From Betaproteobacteria bacterium UBA5216 (GTDB taxonomy: Bacteria; Pseudomonadota; Gammaproteobacteria; Burkholderiales; SG8-41): a stretch of 64,000 nucleotides of DNA. This document shows positions 34,150-43,018 of the stretch, piece after piece; position 1 is the stretch's first letter, and every line of letters starts with the position of its first letter. Location: the NCBI GenBank assembly GCA_002412495.1, contig DHVE01000066.1:1-64000 (forward strand). Direction: 5' to 3'. The translations under genes were made by a program, and so were the position numbers. A model generated the notes under the pieces. The model was not told where the DNA came from and did not search any database. It saw nothing but the letters and a program-made list of their open reading frames with translations.

Positions 34150-35145
34150 CTAATCCGGCTTCAACCCAATCTTCCGCGCCACATTCCCCCACAACTCCAT
34201 TTCCGCCTTAACAAACCGCGAAAATTCCTCCGCCGAACTGCCCACCGGAATCGCGCCCTGCGCGGAAAGTTTCTCCGCCACGTCGGGCATTTTGACAATG
34301 CGCGCGATTTCGCCGGCGAGTTTATTGAGCACGGGCTTGGGCACATTCGCGGGCGCGAACACGCCGTACCACTCGCTGGTATCGAAATTCGGCACGCCGG
34401 CCTCCATGAACGTGGGCACGTTCGGCAAGCCAGGCGAACGTTTGGCCGAGGTGGTGGCGATGGCTTTCAGGCGTCCGGCGTTGATGTGCGCCAGCACACC
34501 CGGTGGGCCGCTGATCAAAAACTGAATCTGTCCGGCAATCATGTCGGTGATGGCGGGCGCGCCGCCTTTGTACGGCACGTGCTGGATGTTGAGGCCCATG
34601 TTGAGCTTCAACAATTCCATCGACAGATGGCCCGAGGTGAGTTGCCCCGGCGAGCCGTAGTTCAGCGTGCCGGGCTTGGCCTTGGCCAGCGCGATGACTT
34701 CTTTCAGATTGTTCGCGGGCACGCCGGGGTGCATGGTCATCACGCCCGGCACCGCGACCATCTGGCTCACCGCCTGCAAATCACGCTCGGTGTTGTAGGG
34801 CAGATTTTTCAGCACATACGGATTCACCGCCGTGGGCGTCAGCAAAGTGCCGATGGTGTAACCGTCGGGCGGCGCTTTGGCCACCAGATCGGTGGCAATG
34901 GTCATCACGCCGCCGGGTCGGTTATCGACGACGACTTGCTGGCTAAAGGCATCGGCCATTTTTTGCGCGACGATGCGGGTGACGATATCGGTGGTGGAAC
35001 CCGCGGGCACCGGCACCAGAAAACGGATCGGGCGCGCGGGGAAATTCTGCGCCTGCGCCGGCATAGTAATCGTGGTTGCCGATAGCGCACCCACGGCGGC
35101 GATCATGGCTGTAGTGAAAAAGGCGCGTTTTGTGGTGCGTGGCAT
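34150..35145 (-). CDS. TctC/Bug-family tripartite tricarboxylate transporter receptor
   Basis: A 331-residue receptor with a signal peptide (cleavage near PAQAQN) and a good ribosome site (GGGAGAAC before ATG 35145). Motifs: 'PARPIRFLVPVPAGSTTD', 'NRPGGVM', 'PPDGYTI', 'VPYKGGAPAITDM', then 'LLKLNMGLNIQH'. It stands alone except for the short frame at 34140. Confidence 0.95.
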   Translation of the reverse strand: MPRTTKRAFFTTAMIAAVGALSATTITMPAQAQNFPARPIRFLVPVPAGSTTDIVTRIVAQKMADAFSQQVVVDNRPGGVMTIATDLVAKAPPDGYTIGTLLTPTAVNPYVLKNLPYNTERDLQAVSQMVAVPGVMTMHPGVPANNLKEVIALAKAKPGTLNYGSPGQLTSGHLSMELLKLNMGLNIQHVPYKGGAPAITDMIAGQIQFLISGPPGVLAHINAGRLKAIATTSAKRSPGLPNVPTFMEAGVPNFDTSEWYGVFAPANVPKPVLNKLAGEIARIVKMPDVAEKLSAQGAIPVGSSAEEFSRFVKAEMELWGNVARKIGLKPD

Positions 35146-35275
35146 GTTGTTCTCCCGGGACGCTTGCAGTTTAACAACAGCCTTGCCGCGTCACAATGTG
35201 TGCCGCCCGCGCTGCTTGTCTGCCAACGGGCGCGCAAACCGATGGCAGAGCAAGAATTTGCGAAACGTCAGTGGC

Positions 35276-35307
35276 AAAAAAAACGGGGACTGCTCGTCCC
35301 CGTTTTT
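35276..35307 (-). terminator. rho-independent terminator
   Basis: A 12-bp stem AAAAACGGGGAC/GTCCCCGTTTTT with a five-base loop. On the minus strand it is followed by a run of eight T. It lies 16 bases past the stop of the Lys-rich protein gene and could also act on transcripts in the other direction. Confidence 0.88.
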
Positions 35308-35323
35308 CACGCTGTCTTGCCGG

Positions 35324-35683
35324 TTACTTGGCCGGTGCGGGAGCGGGGGCCGGCGCGGCATCCGCCTTGTCGCCGCCTTTCTTGCCGCCTTTTTTACCGC
35401 CCTTTTTGCCATCGGATTTTTTGCCGTCGCCCTTCTTGGCCTTGGATTTGGCCTTGCCTTTCTTGGCCTTGTCGCCTTTGGGCGCGTCGTCTTTCGAGCT
35501 TGCCGTGGCCGGGGTGGCGGGCGTGGCCGGGGTCGCCTTGGCAGCGTCACCCTTGGCCGGCGCTGCCGGCGTCGCCGGTTGTGCCGGGGCTATGGGCTGA
35601 GAAGGTTGCGGCGCCTGGGCGGCGGCGGTAAACGTGGTTGCCGCAAAAATCGTGGCGATCAGCGTGGACAGAAATTTGGTCAT
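35324..35683 (-). CDS. secreted low-complexity Lys/Ala/Pro-rich protein
   Basis: A 119-residue protein with a signal peptide (cleavage near TAAAQA), then a Pro/Ala-rich stretch (residues 24-62, 'PATPATPAT'), a strongly basic Lys/Gly stretch (about 68-104, repeated GGKKGGKK) and an 'APAPAPAPAK' tail. ATG is preceded by AGGAG, and a strong terminator follows, so it is an independent expressed gene. The basic segment could bind nucleic acid, cell-surface polyanions or the peptidoglycan. No function is known to me. Confidence 0.75.
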   Translation of the reverse strand: MTKFLSTLIATIFAATTFTAAAQAPQPSQPIAPAQPATPAAPAKGDAAKATPATPATPATASSKDDAPKGDKAKKGKAKSKAKKGDGKKSDGKKGGKKGGKKGGDKADAAPAPAPAPAK

Positions 35684-35967
35684 TTATATACTCCTGGGTC
35701 GGCGGTACGGTTATGGGTGGAATTCTTGTTGATACGTTGACAAGTTTAGCAAGTCTGCCCGGATCGCCGGGTCGCAAGGCAAAAACGCGCCAACCGCGCG
35801 ACCGGTTGACCGCCCGCGACGCAATGGCACGTGGCACGCGCGGCTATCGCGGCATGAAAATGGTAGGATTGCCGTCCTCGCTGATTCGGGCCGCTGTTTC
35901 GAAGCGCTGCGCCGGACTTCCGCAAGTTTTAGCTCCCTCATTTTACTCAACGACCACAGGAACTCTC

Positions 35968-36741
35968 ATGGAACTGAATCTCAATGGCAAGACCGCGCTG
36001 ATCACCGGCGGCTCGCGCGGCATCGGCTTCGGCGCGGCGCGCGTGCTCGCATCCGAAGGCTGCAACGTGCACATCACCTCGCGTACGGCAGCCGATCTGG
36101 AAACCGCCAAAAAGAAAATCACCGATGCCTACAAGGTTAACGTGACCTGCCACCCGTGCGATCTGGGCGCGGAAGGCGCGGCCGAGAAACTGGCGAAGGA
36201 AGTCGGCGACATCGATTTTCTGGTGAACAACGCCGGCGCGATTCCGCAGGGCACCGTGGTCAGCCTCGACGAAAAAACCTGGCGCAAGGCGTGGGATCTG
36301 AAAGTGTGGGGTTTTATCAATTTGACGCGTGAGTATTACGCGCGCATGGCGAAAAAGAAATCCGGCGTGATCGTCAACGTGATCGGCGCGGCGGGCGAGC
36401 GTCATTCGTCGGGCTACATCGCGGGCAGCATGGGCAACGCGAGCCTGATGGCGCTGTCGCGCGCGCTGGGCGCGGACAGCCACAAGGACGGCATCCGCGT
36501 GGTGGGCATCAACCCCGGCGCGATTGAAACCGACCGGCAAGTAGTGCGCTGGCGCGCACGCGCGGAAAAAGAACTGGGCAGCGCGGACCGCTGGCGCGAG
36601 CTGGTAACCGATCACCCGTTCCAGCGGCTCGGCACGGTGGATGAGATCGCCAACATGGTGGCGTTTCTGTGCTCTCCGGCGTCGGGCTACACCACGGGCT
36701 GCGTGATCACCATCGACGGCGGTTCGTCGCACACGAAATAA
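35968..36741 (+). CDS. SDR-family protein with altered catalytic motif
   Basis: A 257-residue short-chain dehydrogenase/reductase. The cofactor motif TGGSRGIGFG (13-22) and NNAG (87-90) are normal. The active-site region reads 'NVIGAAG...SSGYIAGSMGN': Tyr150 is present, but the Lys normally four residues later is Ser154 and the Ser of the NxSS segment is missing. ATG 35968 is preceded by AGGA; the frame is open another 110 codons upstream without family character. It precedes a TctC receptor gene on the same strand by 100 bases. It may be a redox-inactive or mechanistically different SDR. Confidence 0.87.
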   Translation: MELNLNGKTALITGGSRGIGFGAARVLASEGCNVHITSRTAADLETAKKKITDAYKVNVTCHPCDLGAEGAAEKLAKEVGDIDFLVNNAGAIPQGTVVSLDEKTWRKAWDLKVWGFINLTREYYARMAKKKSGVIVNVIGAAGERHSSGYIAGSMGNASLMALSRALGADSHKDGIRVVGINPGAIETDRQVVRWRARAEKELGSADRWRELVTDHPFQRLGTVDEIANMVAFLCSPASGYTTGCVITIDGGSSHTK

Positions 36742-36841
36742 GCACTGGCGTGACGGGACGTGTCGGGCATCGACTGTTCCGCGCGCAATCCCATGGGATG
36801 CGGCGCCGTTTGCAACTTCGCAATCGGAATCCGGAGCGTTC

Positions 36842-37810
36842 ATGACCAACCGTCTCGTTTTCGTTCTGTTTGTGCTGTGGGGTTGCACCTTGTCCGCCCC
36901 GCCGGCGCAGGCGCAACCGTATCCGGCCAAGGCCATCCGCTTTATCGTGCCGTATCCGCCGGGCGGCGGCACCGATCTGTTTGCCCGCACACTGGCGCCG
37001 GCCCTGTCGGAAGGTTTCGGGCAGCAGGTCGTGGTGGAAAACCGCGCCGGTGCGCAAGGTAACATCGGCGTCGCCGCTGTTGCCAAGGCCACACCCGATG
37101 GCTACACCATCGGCCTTACGGACACCTCGACGCTGACGATGAATCCGTGGCTCTACGCCAATCCTGGCTTTCATCCGCTCAACGAGTTTTCGCATATCAG
37201 TCTTGGCGTGACGTACCCGAACGCGGTGGTAATTCACCCCAGCGTACCGGCGAAAAGCCTAAAGGAACTGGCCGCACTGGCACGCGCACGGCCCAATGAA
37301 TTGACGTTTGCATCCGCCAGCGCGCTGAGCCAGTTGACGGGAGAGCACTTCAAGATTCTGACCGGCGTAAAAATGCTGCACATACCCTACAAGGGGGCCG
37401 GGCCAGCGACCATTGACCTCGTGGGCGGACACGTCAACGTGATGTTCGCCACCGCCGCTTCATCAGTGCCCATGATACGCGCGGGCAAAACGCGCGCGAT
37501 CGCGGTGACGGGGCCCGCGCGCATTCCCGCGCTGCCCAACGTGCCTACATCGGCTGAAGCCGGTTATCCGAATTTCGAAGTGGTCGGCTGGTTCGCGCTG
37601 GCCGCGCCGCCCAACACGCCCAGGGAAATTCTTGCGCGACTGAACCGCGAAGTCCGACGTGCCCTCGGCGTGCCTGCCATTGCCGAAAGCCTGGTGACGG
37701 CCGGACTGGATCCGAAAAGCACGTCGCCCGAGGAGATGACCGCGCTGGTGAAAGCCGATCTCGCGCGCTGGGGCAACGTGGTCAAAGCCGTCGGCATACT
37801 ACCGCAGTAA
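36842..37810 (+). CDS. TctC/Bug-family tripartite tricarboxylate transporter receptor
   Basis: A 322-residue receptor with a signal peptide (cleavage near PAQAQP) and GGAG five bases before ATG. Motifs: 'PAKAIRFIVPYPPGGGTD', 'NRAGAQG', 'TPDGYTI', 'VPAKS', 'IPYKGAGPATIDL'. It follows the SDR gene on the same strand and converges on the alpha/beta-barrel gene at 37848. Confidence 0.95.
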   Translation: MTNRLVFVLFVLWGCTLSAPPAQAQPYPAKAIRFIVPYPPGGGTDLFARTLAPALSEGFGQQVVVENRAGAQGNIGVAAVAKATPDGYTIGLTDTSTLTMNPWLYANPGFHPLNEFSHISLGVTYPNAVVIHPSVPAKSLKELAALARARPNELTFASASALSQLTGEHFKILTGVKMLHIPYKGAGPATIDLVGGHVNVMFATAASSVPMIRAGKTRAIAVTGPARIPALPNVPTSAEAGYPNFEVVGWFALAAPPNTPREILARLNREVRRALGVPAIAESLVTAGLDPKSTSPEEMTALVKADLARWGNVVKAVGILPQ

Positions 37811-37815
37811 TCAAC

Positions 37816-37840
37816 CGCGAAAGCCCGGAGGGCCTTCGCG
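37816..37840. terminator. hairpin between convergent genes
   Basis: CGCGAAAGCCC pairs with GGGCCTTCGCG (one mismatch) around three bases, midway between two convergent stops. It has no T-run, so it may slow rather than end transcription. Confidence 0.4.
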
Positions 37841-37847
37841 CCTCGTG

Positions 37848-38480
37848 CTACGCCGCGCGCTGATAACGTTTCAGCACCACGCGTAGCACATCGCCCAGAT
37901 GCGGATGCATCTGCTTGGTCCACGGCGTAAAGGCCGCTTCTTTCCACGCCGCGGATGCGCAGGCTTCCGGCGATTCAATTTCATAAACGCCGATGCAGTT
38001 GTGCGTGCCCGCATAGGAAATAAAATGCCGCGCGGAGACACAGCCCGGCACTTTGCTCAAGCGCGGAATGTGCTCTTCGCGATACCAGCGTTTCACTTCT
38101 TCCAGCGCATCCGGTTTAACGTTGCACGCGAAGATCATCAGATTCGGCGTGGTGTTGCGCGCGACCTCATCGCCCGGCACGAGTTGTTCGCCCTCGATAC
38201 GCAGCAACCGCTGCGCCTTGGCCGTCATGCGCTTGCTCCAAGGTGACAGATTCTCGCGCGCAATCGCCTTGTATTCCGGGCTGTGCAACACCGCATGCGA
38301 TTCCAGATCGTAGGTCGCAATCGCCACCTTGGGATCATCCACGCCGACCCAGCGCACGCAATTGATGAAGCCTTTGCAGCGCTGCCGCTCGGGCAGATGC
38401 TCGGTGTCATACCAATCGTTGAATTCGCCCGCATCCACCATGCTGTAGTTGAAGCCCGCCGCCAATAATCCTTTTGCCAT
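37848..38480 (-). CDS. two-repeat dimeric alpha/beta-barrel protein, EthD-like
   Basis: A 210-residue protein that appears to hold two ferredoxin-like (dimeric alpha/beta barrel) repeats. Each has a W-Y/DTEH or W-YREEHIPRL helix ('WYDTEHLPERQ' near 23 and 'WYREEHIPRLSKVPG' near 132) followed by a 'R-F-x-SY' or 'VRWVG' strand. This resembles EthD- and NIPSNAP-type proteins, often heme- or small-molecule-binding helpers in catabolic clusters. ATG 38480 follows AGGAGA. It follows a TctC gene by nine bases in the same operon. Confidence 0.75.
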   Translation of the reverse strand: MAKGLLAAGFNYSMVDAGEFNDWYDTEHLPERQRCKGFINCVRWVGVDDPKVAIATYDLESHAVLHSPEYKAIARENLSPWSKRMTAKAQRLLRIEGEQLVPGDEVARNTTPNLMIFACNVKPDALEEVKRWYREEHIPRLSKVPGCVSARHFISYAGTHNCIGVYEIESPEACASAAWKEAAFTPWTKQMHPHLGDVLRVVLKRYQRAA

Positions 38481-38489
38481 ACTGTTCTC

Positions 38490-39458
38490 CTAATCGACTC
38501 GAATGTTTGCAGACTTCACCACCGGCGCCCACTTCGCGATTTCCGCGCGTATGTGCTCGCCGAACTTTTCGGGCGGACCGCCCATCGGCTCATAGCCGTT
38601 TTCGATCATGCGTTTTTTCATTTCCGGCGTGCTGATGATGCGATTGAATTCGCTGTTCAAGCGCCGCACGATGTCGGGCGGCGTGCCGGCCGGCGCGAGT
38701 TGCCCGTTCCATGAGGTCACGTCGTACCCCGCGATGCCGGTTTCCTGCACCGTGGGCAGCTCCGGCATCGCCAGCGCGCGCTTGGCGCTGGTGACGGCGA
38801 TGGCTTTCATCTTGCCGCTTTTCACGTGCTGAATAATGGTCGCCGGCTCGCCGAAAATCATCGCGATTTCGCCGCCCATCAACGCAATCGCCGCCGGTCC
38901 GCCGCCCTTGTATGGCACGTGCGTCAGCGGCGCGCCAGTCAGTGACGCGAAAAACGCGCCCGCCAGATGATTGATCGCGCCGTTGCCGCTCGACCCATAG
39001 GTGAATTGATCGGGCTTTGATTTTGCCAAGGCGATGATGTCCTTCGGCGTCTTGACCGGCAGCGACGGATGCACCACCACCACCTGCGGCACCGAGGCCG
39101 TCCAGATCAGCGGCGCGAAATCGCTTTCCTTGAACGGCATCCTGCGATAGATGTGCGGGTTGATCGAGTGTGTGCCCGAATAAGCAAACACGATGGTGTA
39201 GCCGTCCGGCGGCGATTTCGCCGCGATCTCCGCACCGATGTTACCGGCGGCGCCGCCGCGGTTATCCACCACGACGGTTTGCCCCAGCGCCTCGGCCAGC
39301 GACGGCTGCAGGATGCGCGCCAGCACGTCCGCGCCGCCACCCGGCGGCCACGGAACGATCCAGCGGATGGTTTTGGCGGGCCAGGCTTGGGCCAGCACGC
39401 TACTCGCACCAGCCGCGAACACCATCGCCGCCGCACAACGGGCAATCATTGTTTTCAT
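38490..39458 (-). CDS. TctC/Bug-family tripartite tricarboxylate transporter receptor
   Basis: A 322-residue receptor with a signal peptide (cleavage near SSVLAQ) and GGAG eight bases before ATG 39458. Motifs: 'PAKTIRWIVPWPPGGGADVL', 'NRGGAAG', 'PPDGYTI', 'LPVKTPK', 'VPYKGGGPAAIALM'. Its ATG overlaps the TGA of the preceding gene by four bases, showing tight translational coupling within a four-gene run. Confidence 0.95.
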   Translation of the reverse strand: MKTMIARCAAAMVFAAGASSVLAQAWPAKTIRWIVPWPPGGGADVLARILQPSLAEALGQTVVVDNRGGAAGNIGAEIAAKSPPDGYTIVFAYSGTHSINPHIYRRMPFKESDFAPLIWTASVPQVVVVHPSLPVKTPKDIIALAKSKPDQFTYGSSGNGAINHLAGAFFASLTGAPLTHVPYKGGGPAAIALMGGEIAMIFGEPATIIQHVKSGKMKAIAVTSAKRALAMPELPTVQETGIAGYDVTSWNGQLAPAGTPPDIVRRLNSEFNRIISTPEMKKRMIENGYEPMGGPPEKFGEHIRAEIAKWAPVVKSANIRVD

Positions 39459-39979
39459 GTCGGTTGCTCCTCGTTCACATTCACATAGCGCTTGGACGCG
39501 GGCGTATAGATTGCCACATCCGGCGACAATGCCGGAACTGCGTGCTTACTCACCACCGCGATGCCGCGATACGGCGTTGATCGATCAATGCCCGCGACCG
39601 TGAGCCACGTCATCGACAACGCGGCCAGCGCCGCATCCGGCGCATCGCGATCCACGACCAGCAGCACCTGCCCCGCATTCACCTCGGGGGCGCGCACCAA
39701 CCCATCAAACAAATTACGCCGGTACCATTGTTTATCGATCAACGGCAGCCACTCGCCCATGCCGCGTACGCTCAAGTAATACTCGCCCTTGAACACATCC
39801 GCATTGGCCACGCCATACATGGCGAGCGATGGCGGATGGCCAGGATGCGTAGTGGTGAAGCGCTGCGCCGAAAACACACCGGGTACCGTGGCCATAATGC
39901 GCAGGTGCTCTAAGTACCACTGCGACCAGTCGGCTTCGCGCGCGCGGTCAGTGATGCCACTTTGGCTGTTGAAAATCAT
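39455..39979 (-). CDS. EthD-like alpha/beta-barrel protein
   Basis: A 174-residue protein starting at ATG 39979. The N-terminal half has the same 'W-Y/LEHLRIMATVPGVFSAQRF' layout as the 37848 gene, pointing to a dimeric alpha/beta barrel; the second half is weaker. The open frame extends 29 codons further upstream, but that part runs into an inverted repeat. It sits between the maleate-isomerase-like gene and a TctC gene, overlapping the latter by four bases. Function unknown; a partner or scavenger for the same substrate is likely. Confidence 0.7.
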   Translation of the reverse strand: MIFNSQSGITDRAREADWSQWYLEHLRIMATVPGVFSAQRFTTTHPGHPPSLAMYGVANADVFKGEYYLSVRGMGEWLPLIDKQWYRRNLFDGLVRAPEVNAGQVLLVVDRDAPDAALAALSMTWLTVAGIDRSTPYRGIAVVSKHAVPALSPDVAIYTPASKRYVNVNEEQPT

Positions 39980-40040
39980 GGGGATCTGCTTCACGTATGC
40001 GCGTGACGCGCTCCAAGAAACGCCTTCCCCTTCAGGGGTA

Positions 40041-40090
40041 AGGCGGGTATGGGGGTGGGGCAGCATTCCCCGGCCCCCACCCTACCCGCC
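40041..40090. repeat. long GC-rich inverted repeat
   Basis: GGCGGGTATGGGGGTGGGG (40042-40060) pairs with CCCCCACCCTACCCGCC (40074-40090). It lies upstream of the EthD-like gene and could form a stable hairpin in its leader transcript. Confidence 0.7.
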
Positions 40091-40141
40091 AGGGCAGGGA
40101 ATTAAATTGCGGTGGCGGATAGGCTTCTCTGCTCCATCACA

Positions 40142-40906
40142 CTACGCCGACCGCAGCTTGCGCGCCGGCTTTTTGCGCGCATCGGGCTCCGACAATTTAC
40201 GCAACAGGCTGCCGCAATCCATGATTTTCGGATCGACACCCATCACGTCATACGCCTGCCACGCCGATGCCTGCACCGCCGAATACACCGGCTTGCCCAG
40301 ATCGCGCTCCAGTTGATCGAGCACTTCGAGCGCGCGCAATTGCGTGCAAGCCACGAACACGGCTTCGGATTTGGGCGTGGTGATTTCCTTCACCTTGCGG
40401 TAAATCTCTTCGGGCTGAATCTTGGCGTGATCAAACATGTCGAGCATGTCGAAGGTGCCGAGTTTCACAACATCGATGCCGTGTGCTTTCAGGAAATGTT
40501 TCAGGCGTTCGTTGGTCACTTCAACATACGGCGTGACGATATCCACTTTCTTGAAGCCACCCGCCTGCAAACACGCCGCCATGCCGCCGGCGGTGGTCAC
40601 CGTCGGCGCCTTGGTGATCGCAGTCAGTTGTTCGCAGATTTTTTTGTTCCACGTCGGGCCTTCAAAAAAGCTGCCGCTGGTGCAGCCATAGACCACCACA
40701 TCCGGCTCGATCATGCCCACATCGGTGGCGGCTGCCTTGCTGGCGTCTTCCATGCCGCGCAACGTCTCCGGGGTACCATGGCGCCCGCCCGCGATGCGCG
40801 CGGTATGCACCGACACGCCCGGCGGCGCGATTTTCCAGAACTCGGTCTCCATGGTGGTGTTGATCGAGGGTACCAGCAAGCCTATGCGTCCGCGCCATCC
40901 GTACAT
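40142..40906 (-). CDS. maleate cis-trans isomerase / Asp-Glu racemase-family protein
   Basis: A 254-residue protein of the aspartate/glutamate racemase superfamily, close to maleate isomerase and arylmalonate decarboxylase. Two candidate catalytic Cys are visible, C75 in YGCTSGS and C187 in VACTQLRA, the pair expected for maleate isomerase (decarboxylases have only one). ATG 40906 follows AGGAGA by six bases. It heads a minus-strand run with two EthD-like proteins and a receptor, so the receptor probably feeds it an unsaturated or malonic diacid. Confidence 0.82.
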   Translation of the reverse strand: MYGWRGRIGLLVPSINTTMETEFWKIAPPGVSVHTARIAGGRHGTPETLRGMEDASKAAATDVGMIEPDVVVYGCTSGSFFEGPTWNKKICEQLTAITKAPTVTTAGGMAACLQAGGFKKVDIVTPYVEVTNERLKHFLKAHGIDVVKLGTFDMLDMFDHAKIQPEEIYRKVKEITTPKSEAVFVACTQLRALEVLDQLERDLGKPVYSAVQASAWQAYDVMGVDPKIMDCGSLLRKLSEPDARKKPARKLRSA

Positions 40907-40965
40907 GTCTTTTCTCCTGAAAACGTTAATAATGCATCAATTTATAAGCGTGACCACGCAGACTG

Positions 40966-41958
40966 TCAAACCCGCATCGTAATCACTACCTTGCCCAGCA
41001 CCTTGCGATCCTGCACCGTGTGCAGCGCCTTCAGGTAATCCCGCATCGGGTAAGCTGCCATGACCAGCGGTTTGATCTTGCCTTGCTGATATAAATCAAA
41101 CAGTTGTTCATAGGCGCCGCGCACCACCTCCGGCGTGCGTTCGCGGTAATCGCTGCTTTGCAGACCGATCAGCGAAATGTTTTTCACCAGCAGGTAACCT
41201 GCTTTCACTTCGGGAATACGCCCGCCGGCAAAACCGATGATCACCAGCCGCCCGCACCACGCCATGACGCGCAGGCTGGCATCGAATACGTCACCACCGA
41301 CGTTTTCGAGCACCAGATCAATGCCGCGTTTTCCCACCGCGTTAAACACCTGCTTGCGAAAATTTTCACGCAACTCGGGTACGTCGGTGCGCACCACATG
41401 GTCTGCGCCATTCTCGCGGGCGATACGCGCCTTCTCCTCCGAACTCACCGCCGCCACCACCACCGCGCCCAGCGCCTTCGCGAGTTGCACGCAAGCTAGC
41501 CCGACACCGCCCGCCGCGCCAGTGACCAGCACGGTTTCACCCGGCTGCAGATGCGCGCGCTCGACCATCGCGTTGTGCGCGGTCAGATACACGAGGCCCA
41601 TCGCGGCGCCATCCTCGAAACGCATGCTGGCGGGCATGACAAAACACAGCACCTCGCGCACCACCGCGCGCTCGGCAAATGCGCCGTGCTCGATCTGCGC
41701 TAGCACGCGATCACCGACCTTCACGCGCGTAACGCCCTCGCCCACCGCAGTCACCACGCCCGCGAGATCCTTACCGGGCACAAACGGGCGCGGCGGCAAA
41801 TTCTGATACGTGCCGCCGATCACCAGCAGGTCGGGAAAATTCACGCTCGCGGCGTGTACATCCACCAGCACTTCGCCCTTGCCGGGCTTGGGATCGGGAA
41901 ACTCGCCCAGTGAAAGTTTTTCCAGTGGACCGTGTTCGGTTACGATAAGTGCTTTCAT
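40966..41958 (-). CDS. NADPH:quinone oxidoreductase-like MDR protein
   Basis: A 330-residue zinc-free medium-chain reductase. Cofactor motif 'GAAGGVGLACVQLAKALGA' (about 146-164), N-terminal 'NFPDLLVIGG' and 'GKDLAGVV'. No zinc-binding Cys cluster. The leader is AT-rich without a Shine-Dalgarno. It lies downstream of the Sel1-repeat and CoA-transferase genes with small gaps, so it may belong to the acyl-CoA cluster, reducing an enone or enoyl intermediate. Confidence 0.88.
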   Translation of the reverse strand: MKALIVTEHGPLEKLSLGEFPDPKPGKGEVLVDVHAASVNFPDLLVIGGTYQNLPPRPFVPGKDLAGVVTAVGEGVTRVKVGDRVLAQIEHGAFAERAVVREVLCFVMPASMRFEDGAAMGLVYLTAHNAMVERAHLQPGETVLVTGAAGGVGLACVQLAKALGAVVVAAVSSEEKARIARENGADHVVRTDVPELRENFRKQVFNAVGKRGIDLVLENVGGDVFDASLRVMAWCGRLVIIGFAGGRIPEVKAGYLLVKNISLIGLQSSDYRERTPEVVRGAYEQLFDLYQQGKIKPLVMAAYPMRDYLKALHTVQDRKVLGKVVITMRV

Positions 41959-41999
41959 TTAAGTGTTTGTTTTTAAAAATATTTATTGGACAGCAATGG

Positions 42000-42989
42000 T
42001 TATAGTTGCCCTGACTCCTGCGACTGGCGCGCGTACCACGTGAGCCCGAACTGGGTCGCGAGGCGGTCGCGCGCAAACGCATCATTACCCATCTCGGCGG
42101 CATTTTTATAAAGCTCGACGGCTCGATCAATATCAACCGGCCCTGCGTGGCCCGCTTCGCACATTTTCCCGAGTTCGCGCATCGCCTCGGTGAAACCGGC
42201 ATCGGCGCCACGTTCGTAGTGCGCGCGCGCGGCGGCAAGATCCACTGCGCCGCCTTCGCCGAGGCGGCAGCGATCACCGAGCCACACATGCGCGTCGGCA
42301 TCGCCCTCTTCGGCGAGCCGCGTGTAGAGTGTGACGCGCTCCGCAAGCGGCGCGTCCGACTCGTCGAGCAGTTCCGCGAGAACCTTGCATGCACGCACGC
42401 GTTCGGACGGCATCAGCGGTCCCGATCCCGCCAGCGTGGCACGCGCATACTCCAACGCCCGCACCGGTTCTTCGTGACGCAAGGTATCGGCAAGCCAAAG
42501 TGTCGCCGCCGTCCAACCCGCCGCGTGCGCGCGCTTGAGCCAAGCGAACCCTTCTGCTTGGGGATCGGCGGCACCCGGCAAGCAGCCGAAAGCATCATCC
42601 CGCGTCGCAATGAGCACACCGCCCCTATCGCGCATGCCCATGCGATATAGCCTGCCCACCGCAAGCTGCGCCCAAGGCACGCCCGAGCGCGCGGCGGCGA
42701 ACACCGCGCGGGATTGCTCGTCCGGGTAGTCGCCACTGGTGATATTCGACAAAAGCGGACCCACGTCGCCGAGCGCCGCGAGCTTTACGCTCCATTCAAA
42801 AGACGCTTCGCGCGCCATGCCATCCGCGAGATCTTTGATCGCATCAAGATGCCCGGCCTCTGCCGCCTCGGTGATGAGCGCCAGGCCGCGCTGGTAGCGT
42901 GCGTCGTCCTCCTCGCCCTGCTCGTTCCAGTTGGGCAGCAGCGCGAGTCCCTCACGGTAGCGCTCGCCGGGTGTGGCGGATGAACTCAT
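42000..42989 (-). CDS. Sel1-like repeat protein
   Basis: A 329-residue soluble protein made of Sel1/TPR-like helical repeats. Recognisable units: 'ALITEAAEAGHLDAIKDLADG', 'GFAWLKRAHAAGWTAATLWLADT', 'ARAHYERGADAGFTEAMRELGKM' and 'AVELYKNAAEMGNDAFARDRLA' (each under 24 residues). No signal peptide, so probably cytoplasmic and a scaffold or adaptor. It lies between a CoA transferase and a quinone reductase in the same direction, an unusual place for such a protein. Confidence 0.8.
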   Translation of the reverse strand: MSSSATPGERYREGLALLPNWNEQGEEDDARYQRGLALITEAAEAGHLDAIKDLADGMAREASFEWSVKLAALGDVGPLLSNITSGDYPDEQSRAVFAAARSGVPWAQLAVGRLYRMGMRDRGGVLIATRDDAFGCLPGAADPQAEGFAWLKRAHAAGWTAATLWLADTLRHEEPVRALEYARATLAGSGPLMPSERVRACKVLAELLDESDAPLAERVTLYTRLAEEGDADAHVWLGDRCRLGEGGAVDLAAARAHYERGADAGFTEAMRELGKMCEAGHAGPVDIDRAVELYKNAAEMGNDAFARDRLATQFGLTWYARQSQESGQL

Positions 42990-43018
42990 GATACGTTGAC
43001 TATCGTGCGTCGAGAGTC

